The notes: generated by a model from the letters alone, not told the origin. Positions 36,501-47,954 are shown, numbered from the stretch's first letter. The stretch is 64,000 nt of DNA from Bacteroidota bacterium (GCA_030706405.1 JAUZOO010000006.1:248001-312000), one strand, 5' to 3'. Program-made: numbers and translations.

Positions 36501-38705
36501 TCTGCCAAAGCTGGTATTATGATGCGCGAGACGCTGACTGCAGGTTCACGACACTGCCTCTTGGGTTATAGACCCAGTAGTTCTGTTGAATTTGTTCGTC
36601 GCCTTACTACAGGAGGTTCGAGTACTTCCGAGGCTGTTACCAGCCTAACCTCGCCACAATGGGTAAAACTGCTACGCATAGGCACCTCGTTTACATCTTA
36701 TCGTTCGGTCGATGGGATTACCTGGACGCAGGCAGGTACGACTCAAACGATTTCCATGGCGACCTCGATGTATGTCGGCTTAGCTTACACCAGTCACGTC
36801 AATACAACGCTCGGCAAAGCCCAGTTCGACCATGTCAATATTGCCGTTGCAGTTCCTGTGATTACAAGTGCAACAACAGGCGCAGGAACCGTCGGAATGC
36901 CTTTTACTTACACGATTGCCGCAACCAACACACCGTATCTTTATAGTGCTACCGGACTGCCCGCCGGCCTCACCCTCAACGCCGATAACGGGGTTATTAG
37001 TGGTACACCAACTGATACCGGCACATTTCCGGTGAATGTAAGTGTAGTAAATGCGATGGGTACAGCCACAGCCACATTGACACTGAGTGTGTCAGCAGGG
37101 ACTAGTACATGGAACGGTACCGGCTCTTGGGGAGCTACATCCAATTGGTCATCAGGGATGTTGCCTCTGTCAGGTTCAAATGTCATTGTTCAAAGCGGGA
37201 CACTTAACATTGATCAAAGTGTAAATATTAAAGACCTGATAATGGAACCTTCGGCCAATGTTTCTATCGCCACAGGCAATAGTCTTACCACAACCGGTAA
37301 CCTGACCTTAAAATCCGATGCAACCGGAACAGCCTCACTTATTAATAACGGTACACTAACCGTAAGCGGAATATCATCTGCACAGCGTTATATGACTGGA
37401 GGTAAATGGCATATTGTGTCGCCAATAGCGGGCGCAGAAGGTGTTGCTACGTTTGTTCAGGATGCGGGGAATGCTATTCCTGTAAATGGAGCAAATTATG
37501 CTATGATGGACTATGATGAACAGGGTAATGCCTGGAATGCCTATTTTACAGCATCTACATCCGGATCTTTAGTTTCCGGGAAAGGCTATTGCGTTCGCCG
37601 CAGCAGCGATGGTGTAGCGACCTTCACCGGAGCCTTGACAAGCGGAAATCTGACTGCCAGCTTGACTCAAAACGGATATGGTTGGAATTGTATTGGCAAC
37701 CCGTACCCCTCGTCCATTAATATTAACGACGGAAGCAGTTCGTTCCTTACGGTAAATGCAAGCAATCTCGATGCTAATTACGGTGCTGTTTATCTTTGGG
37801 ATGAGCAAGCCGATTATACCGGCAACCGAAGTGATTACAAGGTAATAAGCAATGCCGGGTTCTCGTTCCCGAGCGACCGGGTACTTTTACAAAATTATAT
37901 CACTTCAGGACAAGGGTTCTTTGTAAAAGCAGCTTCGGCGGGTTTAGTAAACTTTACCCCTGCAATGCAATCGCACCAAAACGGTATAATGCTCAAAGCA
38001 AGCCGAGTGTCATGGCCCGCCATACGTTTGAACGTGACAGCCGGAGGTAATACAGCTTCTACCGTGATTGCCTTTAATAGCGCCATGACCAAAGGTCTCG
38101 ACCCAACTTATGATGCAGGTTTATTACGCGGCACTTCCGGACTGAGCCTCTACTCGCACTTGGTAAACGACAATGGAACAGACTTCGCTATACAGTGCCT
38201 GCCTGATAATCTGTACAATTCGTTGTCAATTCCGCTGGGAATTGATAGCAAAAATGGTGGAGATCTTACCTTTAGCGCAGAATCGGTTGAGTTGCCAGTG
38301 GACTGCAACGTTACCCTGGAAGATAAAGTAACCGGCACCTTTACTTCTTTATCAGCAGGTAATACATATACCTCTACAGTTGCCCCAGGGACTACGGGCA
38401 CCGGACGGTTTTATCTGCATGCTGTCAGTAATTCAACAGCAACTTCTATTCCCGGGCTATTAGCCGGTCAGGACGATCAAGTCGTGAAGGCGTATGGAAT
38501 TCGTAAAACGATCTATATTAAAGGAAATCTCAATGAAGCCAGCGTCGTTCTGTATAACCTTAACGGAAAATCGTTAAAAATATATAAACTCTCGGGTAAT
38601 GGCTCCTCAACACTTAACGAAAACAGCGTGGCTAGCGGCTCTTACATAATCCGCATTGTAAATGAGGGCAAAGAGTATTCGTTCAAAGTTGTGTTGATGG
38701 ATTAG
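30528..38705 (+). CDS. Giant multidomain alginate-lyase-family protein with T9SS tail
   Basis: A 2725-aa secreted protein. Order: signal peptide (about 1-25), alginate_lyase-type (alpha/alpha)n catalytic domain (about 26-370) with DHNKGALQLK and the motif DAGRDDHWNGQIQALG, a DUF1349-like sandwich (375-545), putative Ig domain (550-640), two FN3 repeats (642-820), a beta-helix with autotransporter-type repeats (825-1345), two FN3 (1350-1535), a LamG/concanavalin-like domain (1536-1745), two FN3 (1746-1921), a second DUF1349-like domain, a second putative Ig (2112-2190), a further beta-rich region, and a type A T9SS sorting domain (about 2650-2725: VVLYNLNGKSLKIYKLSGNG, ending SFKVVLMD). It is therefore exported and probably anchored on the surface. 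The catalytic domain is related to PL5/PL38-type uronate lyases; substrate uncertain. Confidence 0.85.
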   Translation: MNFMKKIIVALLLFIMGISPTIIAQTFVHPGVPFTAYDLAQLKANITKEPWLTGYNALKNDPKSQLTYGMQGPFATVTRAPNLNNAQWISDMQAIHNLTFMWVFTGDAAYAQKATDMLDAWAVTNTTWGGGENNLDIGDQVTYLVPAADILKSMFSGWTAANTTHVNNYFANVLYPTSWVPNPLRDHNKGALQLKIALSIAAFLDDPIKFNQAIEVYRMDAGGGLRNSLPNGEVADAGRDDHWNGQIQALGWGAEVAFKQGVDMFAELDNRMLAIGELYNHYSMYPGDLTYIPLGGYSTYYTTWGITPGYRHNELPLNNIIHTAYSLRKGIPTPYTDEMLTKDKPSALSFLYLKSSDPSTATALTPIVYPATLAQPVSYLSNMDIGNTGIIGNASYNAGTWTAQGAGNSAANAANYTFKPIKGDVGMVVRVMNNSISSATSGLMIRESLLPTSNYVSVNLSGGVVTSSAQGQTAQTNGTHYISKAPWWLKIERVGNRVFTYHSQDGVNWSNNALFIMTLPTDAYIGFYTISNNTSALNTATFTNVAINNTFPAGSPEINSATSDTVAIGAVFNYTITAANSPTSFSASGLPAGLTLDAATGVISGTPTALGTNVVTLGATNANGTETATLVITVINNVAPVVPASLTASIVNTTKIKLSWTASANATSYTVKRSLTAGGPYTSIQSGITATSFIDPNPVYEVNNYYVVTALTGEQESGISNEVSGSVPPEIPSNLIASSKSGQVDLSWNVAQGAQTYQVSRGTTSGGPYTAIATVSTNSYSDTNVTNGNPYYYVVASLGSTKQSANSAEVFGVPGSNSATWSPSPADSTWNLAANWVEGNVPATPAVITFNASADTVLNNNMTGLEVSRIQFNAGANAYKIAGNSIVLRNDLVNNSSRGDSLTMPLVLNSQLNVNANTNSVILSGIISGTGSLLKTGPSALYMSGANTYSGNTTINGTVGYKWGSMDGIIVSGDGTGTVGAPTAGPLGTGKIIMNGGSIISSFNGVATTLYNDIEVTAGKTSYMYERSGNLNIRGRLTGGGTLINDGSDNFSALNLYADNSSFTGTFVSKLRSGQMRVCFAVPEAGSANANWLLDANGIDCHPIRFTTGTLNFGSLSGRGYFRTDVNGTPLISIGALNTSTNFGGTFAETGTAVTSIEKVGTGTLTFSGNNNYKGNTTIKNGTFLLSNDAVSGVFVSPIVANAGALGGTGRSSATVTIGTGSGAGASFVPGTDGTIGRFTTTALVTLNSDATYKVDIDSNTGASDTIVANGITLNSAILSVAKLGTTALATGSKYRIVKNTSSSAVTGTFKNLPEFAIVTIDGIDFRITYRGGDGNDIELLDDRTITKVVPSSPANLLATGISSTSVNVKWPKSPSSEYVTSYTLKRSSTDGGPYTVVAANLNDTSYLDKNLAINTIYYYVVSATNYLGEGANSVQDSAKTLIPNIPPVPTGIISAAGDAKISLSWGAALEAVSYNIKRSSASGGPYTTVASNVTATSYTDNTVVNGTTYYYVISSVNIAGESANSVEVSVTPATGGYSYWPFNETSGVTANDVWGARNATLNGTGATWTTGVSGNGLHLDGTATGYATLPSGIVSTLTGDFTVSAWVKLDALQNNQRIFDFGTSSTNYMFLSQNTATTMRYAIKVGSGTEQGVTSGTLSLSTGKWVHVAVTLSGSTHTLYVNGAVVATSTGITFRPSGLGSTTLNYFGKSQFSADPLLKGSLDDIRIYNRALSASEVSSVVSATAPASTVLTGNSVANQPSLTWTASSQATGYNVKRATVAGGPYIVVASNISATAYTDATATFGSYYYVVTSVAGAFEGVPSNEVSVVLLPAIPTSPIATGWNNRTDISWTATSGATSYDINRATVSGGPYTVVANVLSAATLFYNDAMAANGTTYYYVISAKNAAGSVNSTEVSVTPVSDPVANVWSHQDIGSNGVAGNGGLVAGTYSLWASGADIWSNADAFQFLYQPFNSDGAIVARVLNIQNTNTSAKAGIMMRETLTAGSRHCLLGYRPSSSVEFVRRLTTGGSSTSEAVTSLTSPQWVKLLRIGTSFTSYRSVDGITWTQAGTTQTISMATSMYVGLAYTSHVNTTLGKAQFDHVNIAVAVPVITSATTGAGTVGMPFTYTIAATNTPYLYSATGLPAGLTLNADNGVISGTPTDTGTFPVNVSVVNAMGTATATLTLSVSAGTSTWNGTGSWGATSNWSSGMLPLSGSNVIVQSGTLNIDQSVNIKDLIMEPSANVSIATGNSLTTTGNLTLKSDATGTASLINNGTLTVSGISSAQRYMTGGKWHIVSPIAGAEGVATFVQDAGNAIPVNGANYAMMDYDEQGNAWNAYFTASTSGSLVSGKGYCVRRSSDGVATFTGALTSGNLTASLTQNGYGWNCIGNPYPSSININDGSSSFLTVNASNLDANYGAVYLWDEQADYTGNRSDYKVISNAGFSFPSDRVLLQNYITSGQGFFVKAASAGLVNFTPAMQSHQNGIMLKASRVSWPAIRLNVTAGGNTASTVIAFNSAMTKGLDPTYDAGLLRGTSGLSLYSHLVNDNGTDFAIQCLPDNLYNSLSIPLGIDSKNGGDLTFSAESVELPVDCNVTLEDKVTGTFTSLSAGNTYTSTVAPGTTGTGRFYLHAVSNSTATSIPGLLAGQDDQVVKAYGIRKTIYIKGNLNEASVVLYNLNGKSLKIYKLSGNGSSTLNENSVASGSYIIRIVNEGKEYSFKVVLMD

Positions 38706-38728
38706 AGTACAGAACAATAAGGGAATGC

Positions 38729-38772
38729 GCAGAGGAACACAGAAGACGGAAATGAGTCTGTGTAACCTCTGC
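38729..38772 (+). other. Long imperfect hairpin between the giant gene and the 61-aa gene
   Basis: GCAGAGG (38729-38735) pairs with CCTCTGC (38766-38772), and inside it ACACAG (38737-38742) pairs with CTGTGT (38758-38763); the apical loop is 15 nt. The T-run after it is poor (TCTTATAAACTTTT), so it may stabilise the upstream mRNA or partly terminate rather than fully stop transcription. Confidence 0.45.
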
Positions 38773-38801
38773 TCTTATAAACTTTTAAACAAAAAATACT
38801 C

Positions 38802-38987
38802 ATGGAATCACAAGTAAATAAAGCACTTCCGACACAGGAAGAACCCAAAGAAAAAATAAGTCGGAAAGAAGCCCTTAAAAAGACTGGTTATATTGCTTTT
38901 TCGGCAGCAACAATGATGCTGTTGTTTAACAACCCGGCCAAAGCCCAGGCAGGAACATCGCCAGCACCACCGCCAGGCTCATTTTAA
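38802..38987 (+). CDS. 61-aa exported or membrane micro-protein downstream of the T9SS giant
   Basis: Reads MESQVNKALPTQEEPKEK, then ISRKEALKKTGYIAFSAATM and a hydrophobic stretch ending NNPAKAQA, then GTSPAPPPGSF. The layout (charged N-region, SRKEALKK, hydrophobic core, AQA) looks like a late signal peptide, with a Tat-like flavour but lacking twin Arg, or like a single membrane helix. If cleaved after AQA the mature part would be only 11 residues, Pro-rich. Follows the giant gene by 96 bp. I believe similar short proteins accompany large secreted proteins in other Bacteroidetes, but I cannot confirm that here. Function unknown. Confidence 0.6.
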   Translation: MESQVNKALPTQEEPKEKISRKEALKKTGYIAFSAATMMLLFNNPAKAQAGTSPAPPPGSF

Positions 38988-39432
38988 AGAATAATTATTA
39001 CCAGTCTATTCAGTGGTTTCTTTCTGAAATAGCTTAAAATTTTTATTGTTAGTTAAAGTGTTTTCCCCGTTCTGGAGCGATTCCCCAACGGGATTTTCAA
39101 GGAAAAGGAGTGCCATCTTATAAAGTGGGACATAATAAGGATGATTAATTAAACAAAATGACTGCGCTTTGTAGCGATATTGCAGCTATCTCTATTAGGC
39201 AGGCTTTACAAAATTAAGAGCAGATGATTGGATTTGTCGGAAATATTGTTTCAGCCGGAAGAGCTCCGAAAAAGACGCTTTATAACGTTGGCGGTAGAAC
39301 AAGCTGCCACAACTCCGGCATTTGGGATATGAATATTTTAAAAAAAGTATTGGTGTTTCGCATATATATTACATTATACCAGTTAAATAGCTAAATTATA
39401 TTTTTAAAAAATTTTAAAACAATTCGGTTATT
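38988..39432. other. 445-bp gap with structured element copy B
   Basis: Apart from element B (39006-39092) the gap has no supported gene. A long-range inverted pair GCCGGA (39254-39259) and TCCGGC (39314-39319) is present. The last 100 bp are very AT-rich and probably hold the promoter of the enzyme operon that begins at 39433, though no clear -7 box was found. Confidence 0.5.
39006..39092 (+). ncRNA. Structured intergenic element, copy B
   Basis: CTATTCAGTG (39006-39015) and AAATTTTTATTGTTAGT (39037-39053) are identical to copy A. The hairpin is CCCGTT/AACGGG (39066-39071 and 39087-39092) with loop CTGGAGCGATTCCCC. Relative to copy A the outermost and innermost stem pairs changed on both sides (T-A to C-G and C-G to T-A), and T-G became C-G, which is strong evidence for RNA structure. 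Confidence 0.5.
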
Positions 39433-42400
39433 ATGATTAGATCAGCTTTATTACTAATTGTGATGTTCATATTCCAAAACTGCTTATTCGCTCAGGATTA
39501 TCCCAAGGTGATTCTTCGGGGAGACTATCCTGACCCCAGCATCATGCGCGACGGTGAAAACTATTATATGACACATTCGCCTTTTGTTTATTCGCCAGGA
39601 TTCCTTATCTGGCATTCAAAAGATTTAATCAACTGGGAGCCAATTTGCAGGGCTTTGGTAGGTCATACCGGTTCGGCAATGGCTCCGGATCTGCTTAAAT
39701 ATAACAATCGATATTATATTTATTATCCGGCTGCCGGTACCAACTGGGTAATCTGGGCCGATAATATTCGTGGCCCATGGAGTAAACCAATTGATTTACA
39801 CGTGACAGGCCATATTGACCCGGGGCATTCGGTTGGTGAAGATGGGAGACGTTACCTGCATGTTAATGACGGTTATATCGTTCCATTATCGGGTGATGGA
39901 CTTTCAGTAGCCGGGAAACCGGAAAAAATATATTCGGGATGGGAATATCCTAAAAGTTGGATCGCCGAATGTATGTGTCTTGAATCTCCCAAGGTTATAA
40001 AAAAAGGTGATTACTTCTATATGACTACAGCCGAAGGTGGAACTGCCGGACCGGCAACCAGTCATATGGTTGTATCTGCCCGTTCTAAAAGCATTCGTGG
40101 CTCTTGGGAGAATTCTCCTTATAATCCCATAGCTCATACCTATAGTGCTGATGAGCGTTGGTGGTCAAAAGGACATGGTACCATTATCGATGACGTAAAC
40201 GGGGATTGGTGGATGGTTTTCCACGCGTACGAAAATGGAGCTTATACCTTGGGGCGCCAAACATTGCTTCAGCCAATTCAGTGGACTAAGGACGGATGGT
40301 TTTATGCTGATAATAAAGCGAAGTCGATTGAACCCAAAGGCGATTCGATTAAACATGGGATGAAGCTTTCGGATGACTTTCAAGGGAAAGCACTTGGCCT
40401 ACAATGGACAACATGGCAGAACTTCGATATTAACAATGTTTTTCTGAAAAAGGGAAGTCTTTATATGAAGGGAAAAGGAACTAATCCTAAAGATGCCCAA
40501 TTACTTCTGACTACTGCAACTGACAAAAATTATGATATTCAGGTTGAAATTACCGTAAAAAAAGGGAGTGTAGGTGGTTTAATTTTGTTTTATAGCGAAA
40601 AAGCTTTTGCCGGAGTAAGTTCGGACGGCAATCAGTTTACTATTTACGAGAATGCTGAGAAACAGACAACCAGACCCAACAAACTGGGCAATCATTTCTT
40701 TGCTAAAGTTTTAAATGCGAAGAATATCTGCAGTATATTGGTTAGTAAGAATAAACAAAACTGGGACACCATCTGCTCCGGATTGGATGTCTCGGACATG
40801 CATCATAATAAATATCACAGGTTCTTTGCATTGCGTCCGGGGTTAATGGCTGCCGGAAATGGCGAAGTGAAATTTAACGATTTTGAATATAAGCCACAAC
40901 AGGGGTATCTGTTTGCCTATTTCACCGATAAAAATGCGAATAGAAACGGGATGCATTTGGCTTGGAGCCGCGATGGGTATCAATGGACAAAGATTGGGGA
41001 CGAATATAGTTTCTTGAAATCCGATTACGGCGATCAGGATAAAGACAAACGGATGCGCGACCCCTTTCTGATGAAAGGAGCCGATGGCTTGTGGCATTGC
41101 CTTTGGACTATTAACTGGAACATTAACACCATTGGACATTCAACTTCCGCCGATTTAATACACTGGACATCGCAACAAACCATTCCTGTGATGGAAGGTT
41201 ACGAAGCTCGAAATTGTTGGGCTCCCGAAATGATTTATGACGATAAGAGTCAGCGATATATAATTTTCTGGTCCAGTACAATAAAAATAAATAGTGAATG
41301 GAAAGTTGAGCCAGGCTATAAGTACGACAATCGCATTTATTACACCTCTACCAAAGATTTCAGGACTTTTGCTCCGGCTAAGTTGTTGTTCGATCCGGGT
41401 CATAATGTGATTGATGCTACGGTCAATAAAACTGGAAGCAAATATTTTATGGTTTATAAGAATGAAAGCGAGTTGCCAACTCCTCAGAAAAATTTGTTTG
41501 TGGCAGTTAGTGATAATGCAGAAGGTCCTTATAAGAAATTGTCGGATAAATCATTTACTAAAAACTGGGTAGAGGGGCCGTCGATTAATCAATTGCCCAA
41601 TAACTCTTTTCTGGTTTATATGGATTCTTACAAGGATAAACGATACGAAGCCAAACGCACCAGGGATTTTAAAGTATGGGAAGACGTAAGTGATAAGGTC
41701 TCTCTGCCCACGGGAGCTAAACATGGTTCGGTGGTATCTGTTCCGATGGATTTTATAGATGATGTTATATTCGATCAAAAACGAGCCGAACAAGAAGTAA
41801 CGAAGCAAGCATCCAAAGAGGGAGTGATAGCCCCCAAACCTGTTTTTCGTGATCCGGTTTATGATGGCGCTGCCGACCCAATAGTTATTTGGAATCCGCA
41901 AGTAAAAAAGTGGTGGATGTATTACACCAACCGCCGAGCAACGATGACCGAATTGCCCGGCGTAAGTTGGGTGTTTGGTACGCCCATCGGAATTGCCGAA
42001 TCGACTGATGGTGCCAATTGGAAATATGCAGGTGTTGCCAATTTTCCGGATTTACCTGCCGAATGCGGAGGTAAAGATGTTACTGAATGGGCTCCGGATA
42101 TTGTACTTGGCGATGATGGTAAATGGCACATGTACCTGAGTGTTGTTCCCGGAATAGATACAAAATGGGGATTGCCTGGCTTTATCGCGCATCTTACCAG
42201 TGCTAACCTGCGCGATTGGAAATATGAACGTCGCCTTTCGCAATTGGGGACAAGAGTAATCGACTCAGATATTCTGAAAATGCCTGATGGGATATGGCGA
42301 ATGTACTATAAAGATCAAACGAAATACTCGCATATCAATGTAACTGAAAGTAAAGATCTTTATAACTGGTCTGAACCCAAAGAAGCATTGAGGATAAACG

Positions 42401-42774
42401 GAGAAGGGCCGATTGCATTTCAGTGGAAAGGTTATTACTGGCTGATTATTGATACCTGGAATGGACAAACCGTGCATCGTTCGGTGGATGGAAATACCTG
42501 GACAGTTCAACCCGGCGGCCCTTTAATGCCGGATGATGAAGGCACGGGAAAAGATGATGTTCCAAACGCATTGCATGCTAATGTGGTAATTAGTAACGAC
42601 CGTGCCTATATGTATTATTTTACCCATCCCGGAAGAATCGGAGCTGATAAAAAGAAAGATACATACGAACAACGGCGCACTTCCATTCAGGTGGTGGAGT
42701 TGGAGCTGGACGATGCAGGCTGGATTACGGCAAACAGAAACAAACCTACCTATGTAAAAATGTCTCGGGAGTAA
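39433..42774 (+). CDS. Three-propeller glycoside hydrolase family 43-type fusion
   Basis: A 1113-aa exported protein (signal peptide to about residue 21). It holds three five-bladed propeller modules. Module 1 (about 22-300) has D34 in GDYPDPS and E184 in CLESPKV; it is followed by a DUF1349-like beta-sandwich (about 305-490). Module 2 (about 492-800) has D543 in MRDPFLM, NCWAPEM, and E714 in VEGPS. Module 3 (about 805-1113) has D815 in GAADPIV, EWAPDIV and E991 in GEGPIAF. Each module thus keeps an Asp base candidate and Glu acid candidate typical of GH43. GH43 enzymes are arabinofuranosidases, arabinanases, xylosidases or galactanases. A single chain with three such modules is uncommon. First gene of the enzyme operon, 20 bp before GH2. 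Exact activities unknown. Confidence 0.85.
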   Translation: MIRSALLLIVMFIFQNCLFAQDYPKVILRGDYPDPSIMRDGENYYMTHSPFVYSPGFLIWHSKDLINWEPICRALVGHTGSAMAPDLLKYNNRYYIYYPAAGTNWVIWADNIRGPWSKPIDLHVTGHIDPGHSVGEDGRRYLHVNDGYIVPLSGDGLSVAGKPEKIYSGWEYPKSWIAECMCLESPKVIKKGDYFYMTTAEGGTAGPATSHMVVSARSKSIRGSWENSPYNPIAHTYSADERWWSKGHGTIIDDVNGDWWMVFHAYENGAYTLGRQTLLQPIQWTKDGWFYADNKAKSIEPKGDSIKHGMKLSDDFQGKALGLQWTTWQNFDINNVFLKKGSLYMKGKGTNPKDAQLLLTTATDKNYDIQVEITVKKGSVGGLILFYSEKAFAGVSSDGNQFTIYENAEKQTTRPNKLGNHFFAKVLNAKNICSILVSKNKQNWDTICSGLDVSDMHHNKYHRFFALRPGLMAAGNGEVKFNDFEYKPQQGYLFAYFTDKNANRNGMHLAWSRDGYQWTKIGDEYSFLKSDYGDQDKDKRMRDPFLMKGADGLWHCLWTINWNINTIGHSTSADLIHWTSQQTIPVMEGYEARNCWAPEMIYDDKSQRYIIFWSSTIKINSEWKVEPGYKYDNRIYYTSTKDFRTFAPAKLLFDPGHNVIDATVNKTGSKYFMVYKNESELPTPQKNLFVAVSDNAEGPYKKLSDKSFTKNWVEGPSINQLPNNSFLVYMDSYKDKRYEAKRTRDFKVWEDVSDKVSLPTGAKHGSVVSVPMDFIDDVIFDQKRAEQEVTKQASKEGVIAPKPVFRDPVYDGAADPIVIWNPQVKKWWMYYTNRRATMTELPGVSWVFGTPIGIAESTDGANWKYAGVANFPDLPAECGGKDVTEWAPDIVLGDDGKWHMYLSVVPGIDTKWGLPGFIAHLTSANLRDWKYERRLSQLGTRVIDSDILKMPDGIWRMYYKDQTKYSHINVTESKDLYNWSEPKEALRINGEGPIAFQWKGYYWLIIDTWNGQTVHRSVDGNTWTVQPGGPLMPDDEGTGKDDVPNALHANVVISNDRAYMYYFTHPGRIGADKKKDTYEQRRTSIQVVELELDDAGWITANRNKPTYVKMSRE

Positions 42775-42779
42775 CTTAA

Positions 42780-46013
<3,234 letters not shown>

Positions 46014-46039
46014 TCATCAATAAGTTACAATTTATTCGG

Positions 46040-46081
46040 TCAGAAATGCCTTCGAAAATAATCCGAAGGCACCTGTTCTGA
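46040..46081 (+). other. Intra-operon hairpin between GH2 and the GH127-like gene
   Basis: TCAGAA (46040-46045) pairs with TTCTGA (46076-46081), and inside it GCCTTCG (46048-46054) pairs with CGAAGGC (46064-46070). It lies in one of the larger gaps of the enzyme operon (102 bp) and has no T-run, so it looks like an mRNA processing or stability element that may set unequal expression. Confidence 0.5.
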
Positions 46082-46115
46082 GTTGTATTTAAAATACAAA
46101 TAGAATATAAAATTT

Positions 46116-47954
46116 ATGAGACACGTTTTCATTGCGTTACTATTAGTCACACATTCGAGAGTGTATAGTCAAAACGTACCATTGATTTCAAATATAGAAA
46201 AGGTAATTCCTTTTCCAAGTAAATCTGTTACTCTGACTCCATCGTGGATAAAAGAACGGGAAGATTTGAATATAGCATATTTGAAATCACTTGACCCTGA
46301 CAGATTACTTCATAATTTCAGAATTAACGCAGGTTTGTCTTCAACCGCGAAGCCATTAGAGGGGTGGGAAGCTCCTAATATTGGATTGCGGGGACATTTT
46401 GTCGGGCATTATCTTTCTGCCGTTGCAAGCCTGGTAGAAAAATATGCGGATACTGAGCTAAGTAAAAGGCTCAATTACATGGTAGATGAATTGCATAAAT
46501 GTCAGCAAGCTTTTGGCAATGGTTATCTCAGTGCTTTTCCCGAAAAAGATTTTGTTGTATTGGAGACAAAGTATAGTGGCGTATGGGCTCCTTATTACAC
46601 CTATCATAAAATTATGCAGGGTCTGTTGGATGTTTATGTTTGTACGGGGAATAAAAAAGCGTACGAAATGGCAGTGGATATGGCAGCCTATGTGGATAAG
46701 CGAATGTCTAAGTTAGATGAAAAGGCTATAGAAAACGTACTATATAGTGTTGGCGCTAACCCATCGAATGAAGCCGGAGCAATGAATGAAGTTTTATATA
46801 AGTTGTATAAAATCTCCGGCGATCCGAAACATTTGGCTTTAGCAAAAGTGTTTGATCGGGAATGGTTTCTTATTCCACTATCAAAGAACAATGATATCTT
46901 ATCCGGATTACATTCCAATACGCACTTAGTGCTTGTGAACGGATTTGCTCAAAGATATTCAATCACAAAAGAAACATTATATCGTGATGCGGTTTTAAAC
47001 TTTTGGGATATGCTTATCAATGACCATGCTTATGTGAATGGTTCAAGTAGCGGGCCGCGGCCCAATGTGGTTACCCCCACTTCACTTTCAGCAGAACATT
47101 GGGGAGTACCAGGGCATCTTAGCAATACCATGACAAAAGAGATTGCGGAATCTTGTGTATCGCACAATACCCAGAAACTTACTTCAACTCTTTTTACATG
47201 GACGACTGATCCGAAGTATGCCGATGCCTTTATGAATACGTTCTATAATTCGATATTAGCCCTGCAAAGCGGCTATTCCGGTAAATGCGTATACCATTTA
47301 CCCTTAGGTTCTCCTGAAAAGAAAAACTTCCTGAAAGAGAATGATTTTCGCTGTTGTAACGGTACTACCATAGAGGCATTTTCATTACTTAATTCAGGCA
47401 TCTATTATCATAACGACTCTGCTTTATGGGTAAATCTTTATATCCCATCAACAGTAGATTGGGCTCAAAAAGGAATAGGATTAGAACAGTCCGGGAATTT
47501 TCCTACAGACACATGTGTTGAATTTAGATTATCCATCAAAAAGAAAACAGCGTTTACGCTTAAGTTCCTTATTCCGTCCTGGGCTAAAAATGTGGACATC
47601 TACCTGAATGATGAAAAACAGAGCATTAGAACGTCACCGGACTCTTACGTTAACTTAAATCGGGTGTGGAAGAATAATGATAAAATCAAACTGGTTTTTC
47701 ATTATAATTTCTACATAAAAACAATGCCTGATGATAAAAATGTAATTGCCATATTCTATGGTCCGACTCTTTTAGCATTTGAAAATACCTCAGAGCTTAT
47801 ACTAAAAGGAGATAGTAATAATATTTTAAATAACCTATCAGTGCAAGATCATACTTTCCATTTGTACAATGGAGGGAAAATCTATTTGCTTCGACCTTTG
47901 TACGACGTTGAAGAACAGGCTTATGGTGTCTATGCAACAATAAGGAATTACTGA
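46116..47954 (+). CDS. Beta-L-arabinofuranosidase family protein (GH127/GH146-like, DUF1680)
   Basis: A 612-aa exported (alpha/alpha)6-barrel enzyme. Signatures: WEAPNIGLRGHFVGHYLSA near residue 88, WAPYYTYHKIMQGLLD near 155, IAESCVSHNTQKLT near 345 and DFRCCNGTTIEAFS with C413 and C414. In this clan a cysteine is the nucleophile, assisted by zinc held by Cys and Glu. The CC followed by NGTTIE is closer to the GH146-like type (CC-x-G-x-x-x-E) than to classical HypBA1. Another Cys (C391, KCVYHLPLG) precedes. Expected role is removal of beta-L-arabinofuranose from arabinan or arabinogalactan side chains. Confidence 0.85.
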   Translation: MRHVFIALLLVTHSRVYSQNVPLISNIEKVIPFPSKSVTLTPSWIKEREDLNIAYLKSLDPDRLLHNFRINAGLSSTAKPLEGWEAPNIGLRGHFVGHYLSAVASLVEKYADTELSKRLNYMVDELHKCQQAFGNGYLSAFPEKDFVVLETKYSGVWAPYYTYHKIMQGLLDVYVCTGNKKAYEMAVDMAAYVDKRMSKLDEKAIENVLYSVGANPSNEAGAMNEVLYKLYKISGDPKHLALAKVFDREWFLIPLSKNNDILSGLHSNTHLVLVNGFAQRYSITKETLYRDAVLNFWDMLINDHAYVNGSSSGPRPNVVTPTSLSAEHWGVPGHLSNTMTKEIAESCVSHNTQKLTSTLFTWTTDPKYADAFMNTFYNSILALQSGYSGKCVYHLPLGSPEKKNFLKENDFRCCNGTTIEAFSLLNSGIYYHNDSALWVNLYIPSTVDWAQKGIGLEQSGNFPTDTCVEFRLSIKKKTAFTLKFLIPSWAKNVDIYLNDEKQSIRTSPDSYVNLNRVWKNNDKIKLVFHYNFYIKTMPDDKNVIAIFYGPTLLAFENTSELILKGDSNNILNNLSVQDHTFHLYNGGKIYLLRPLYDVEEQAYGVYATIRNY

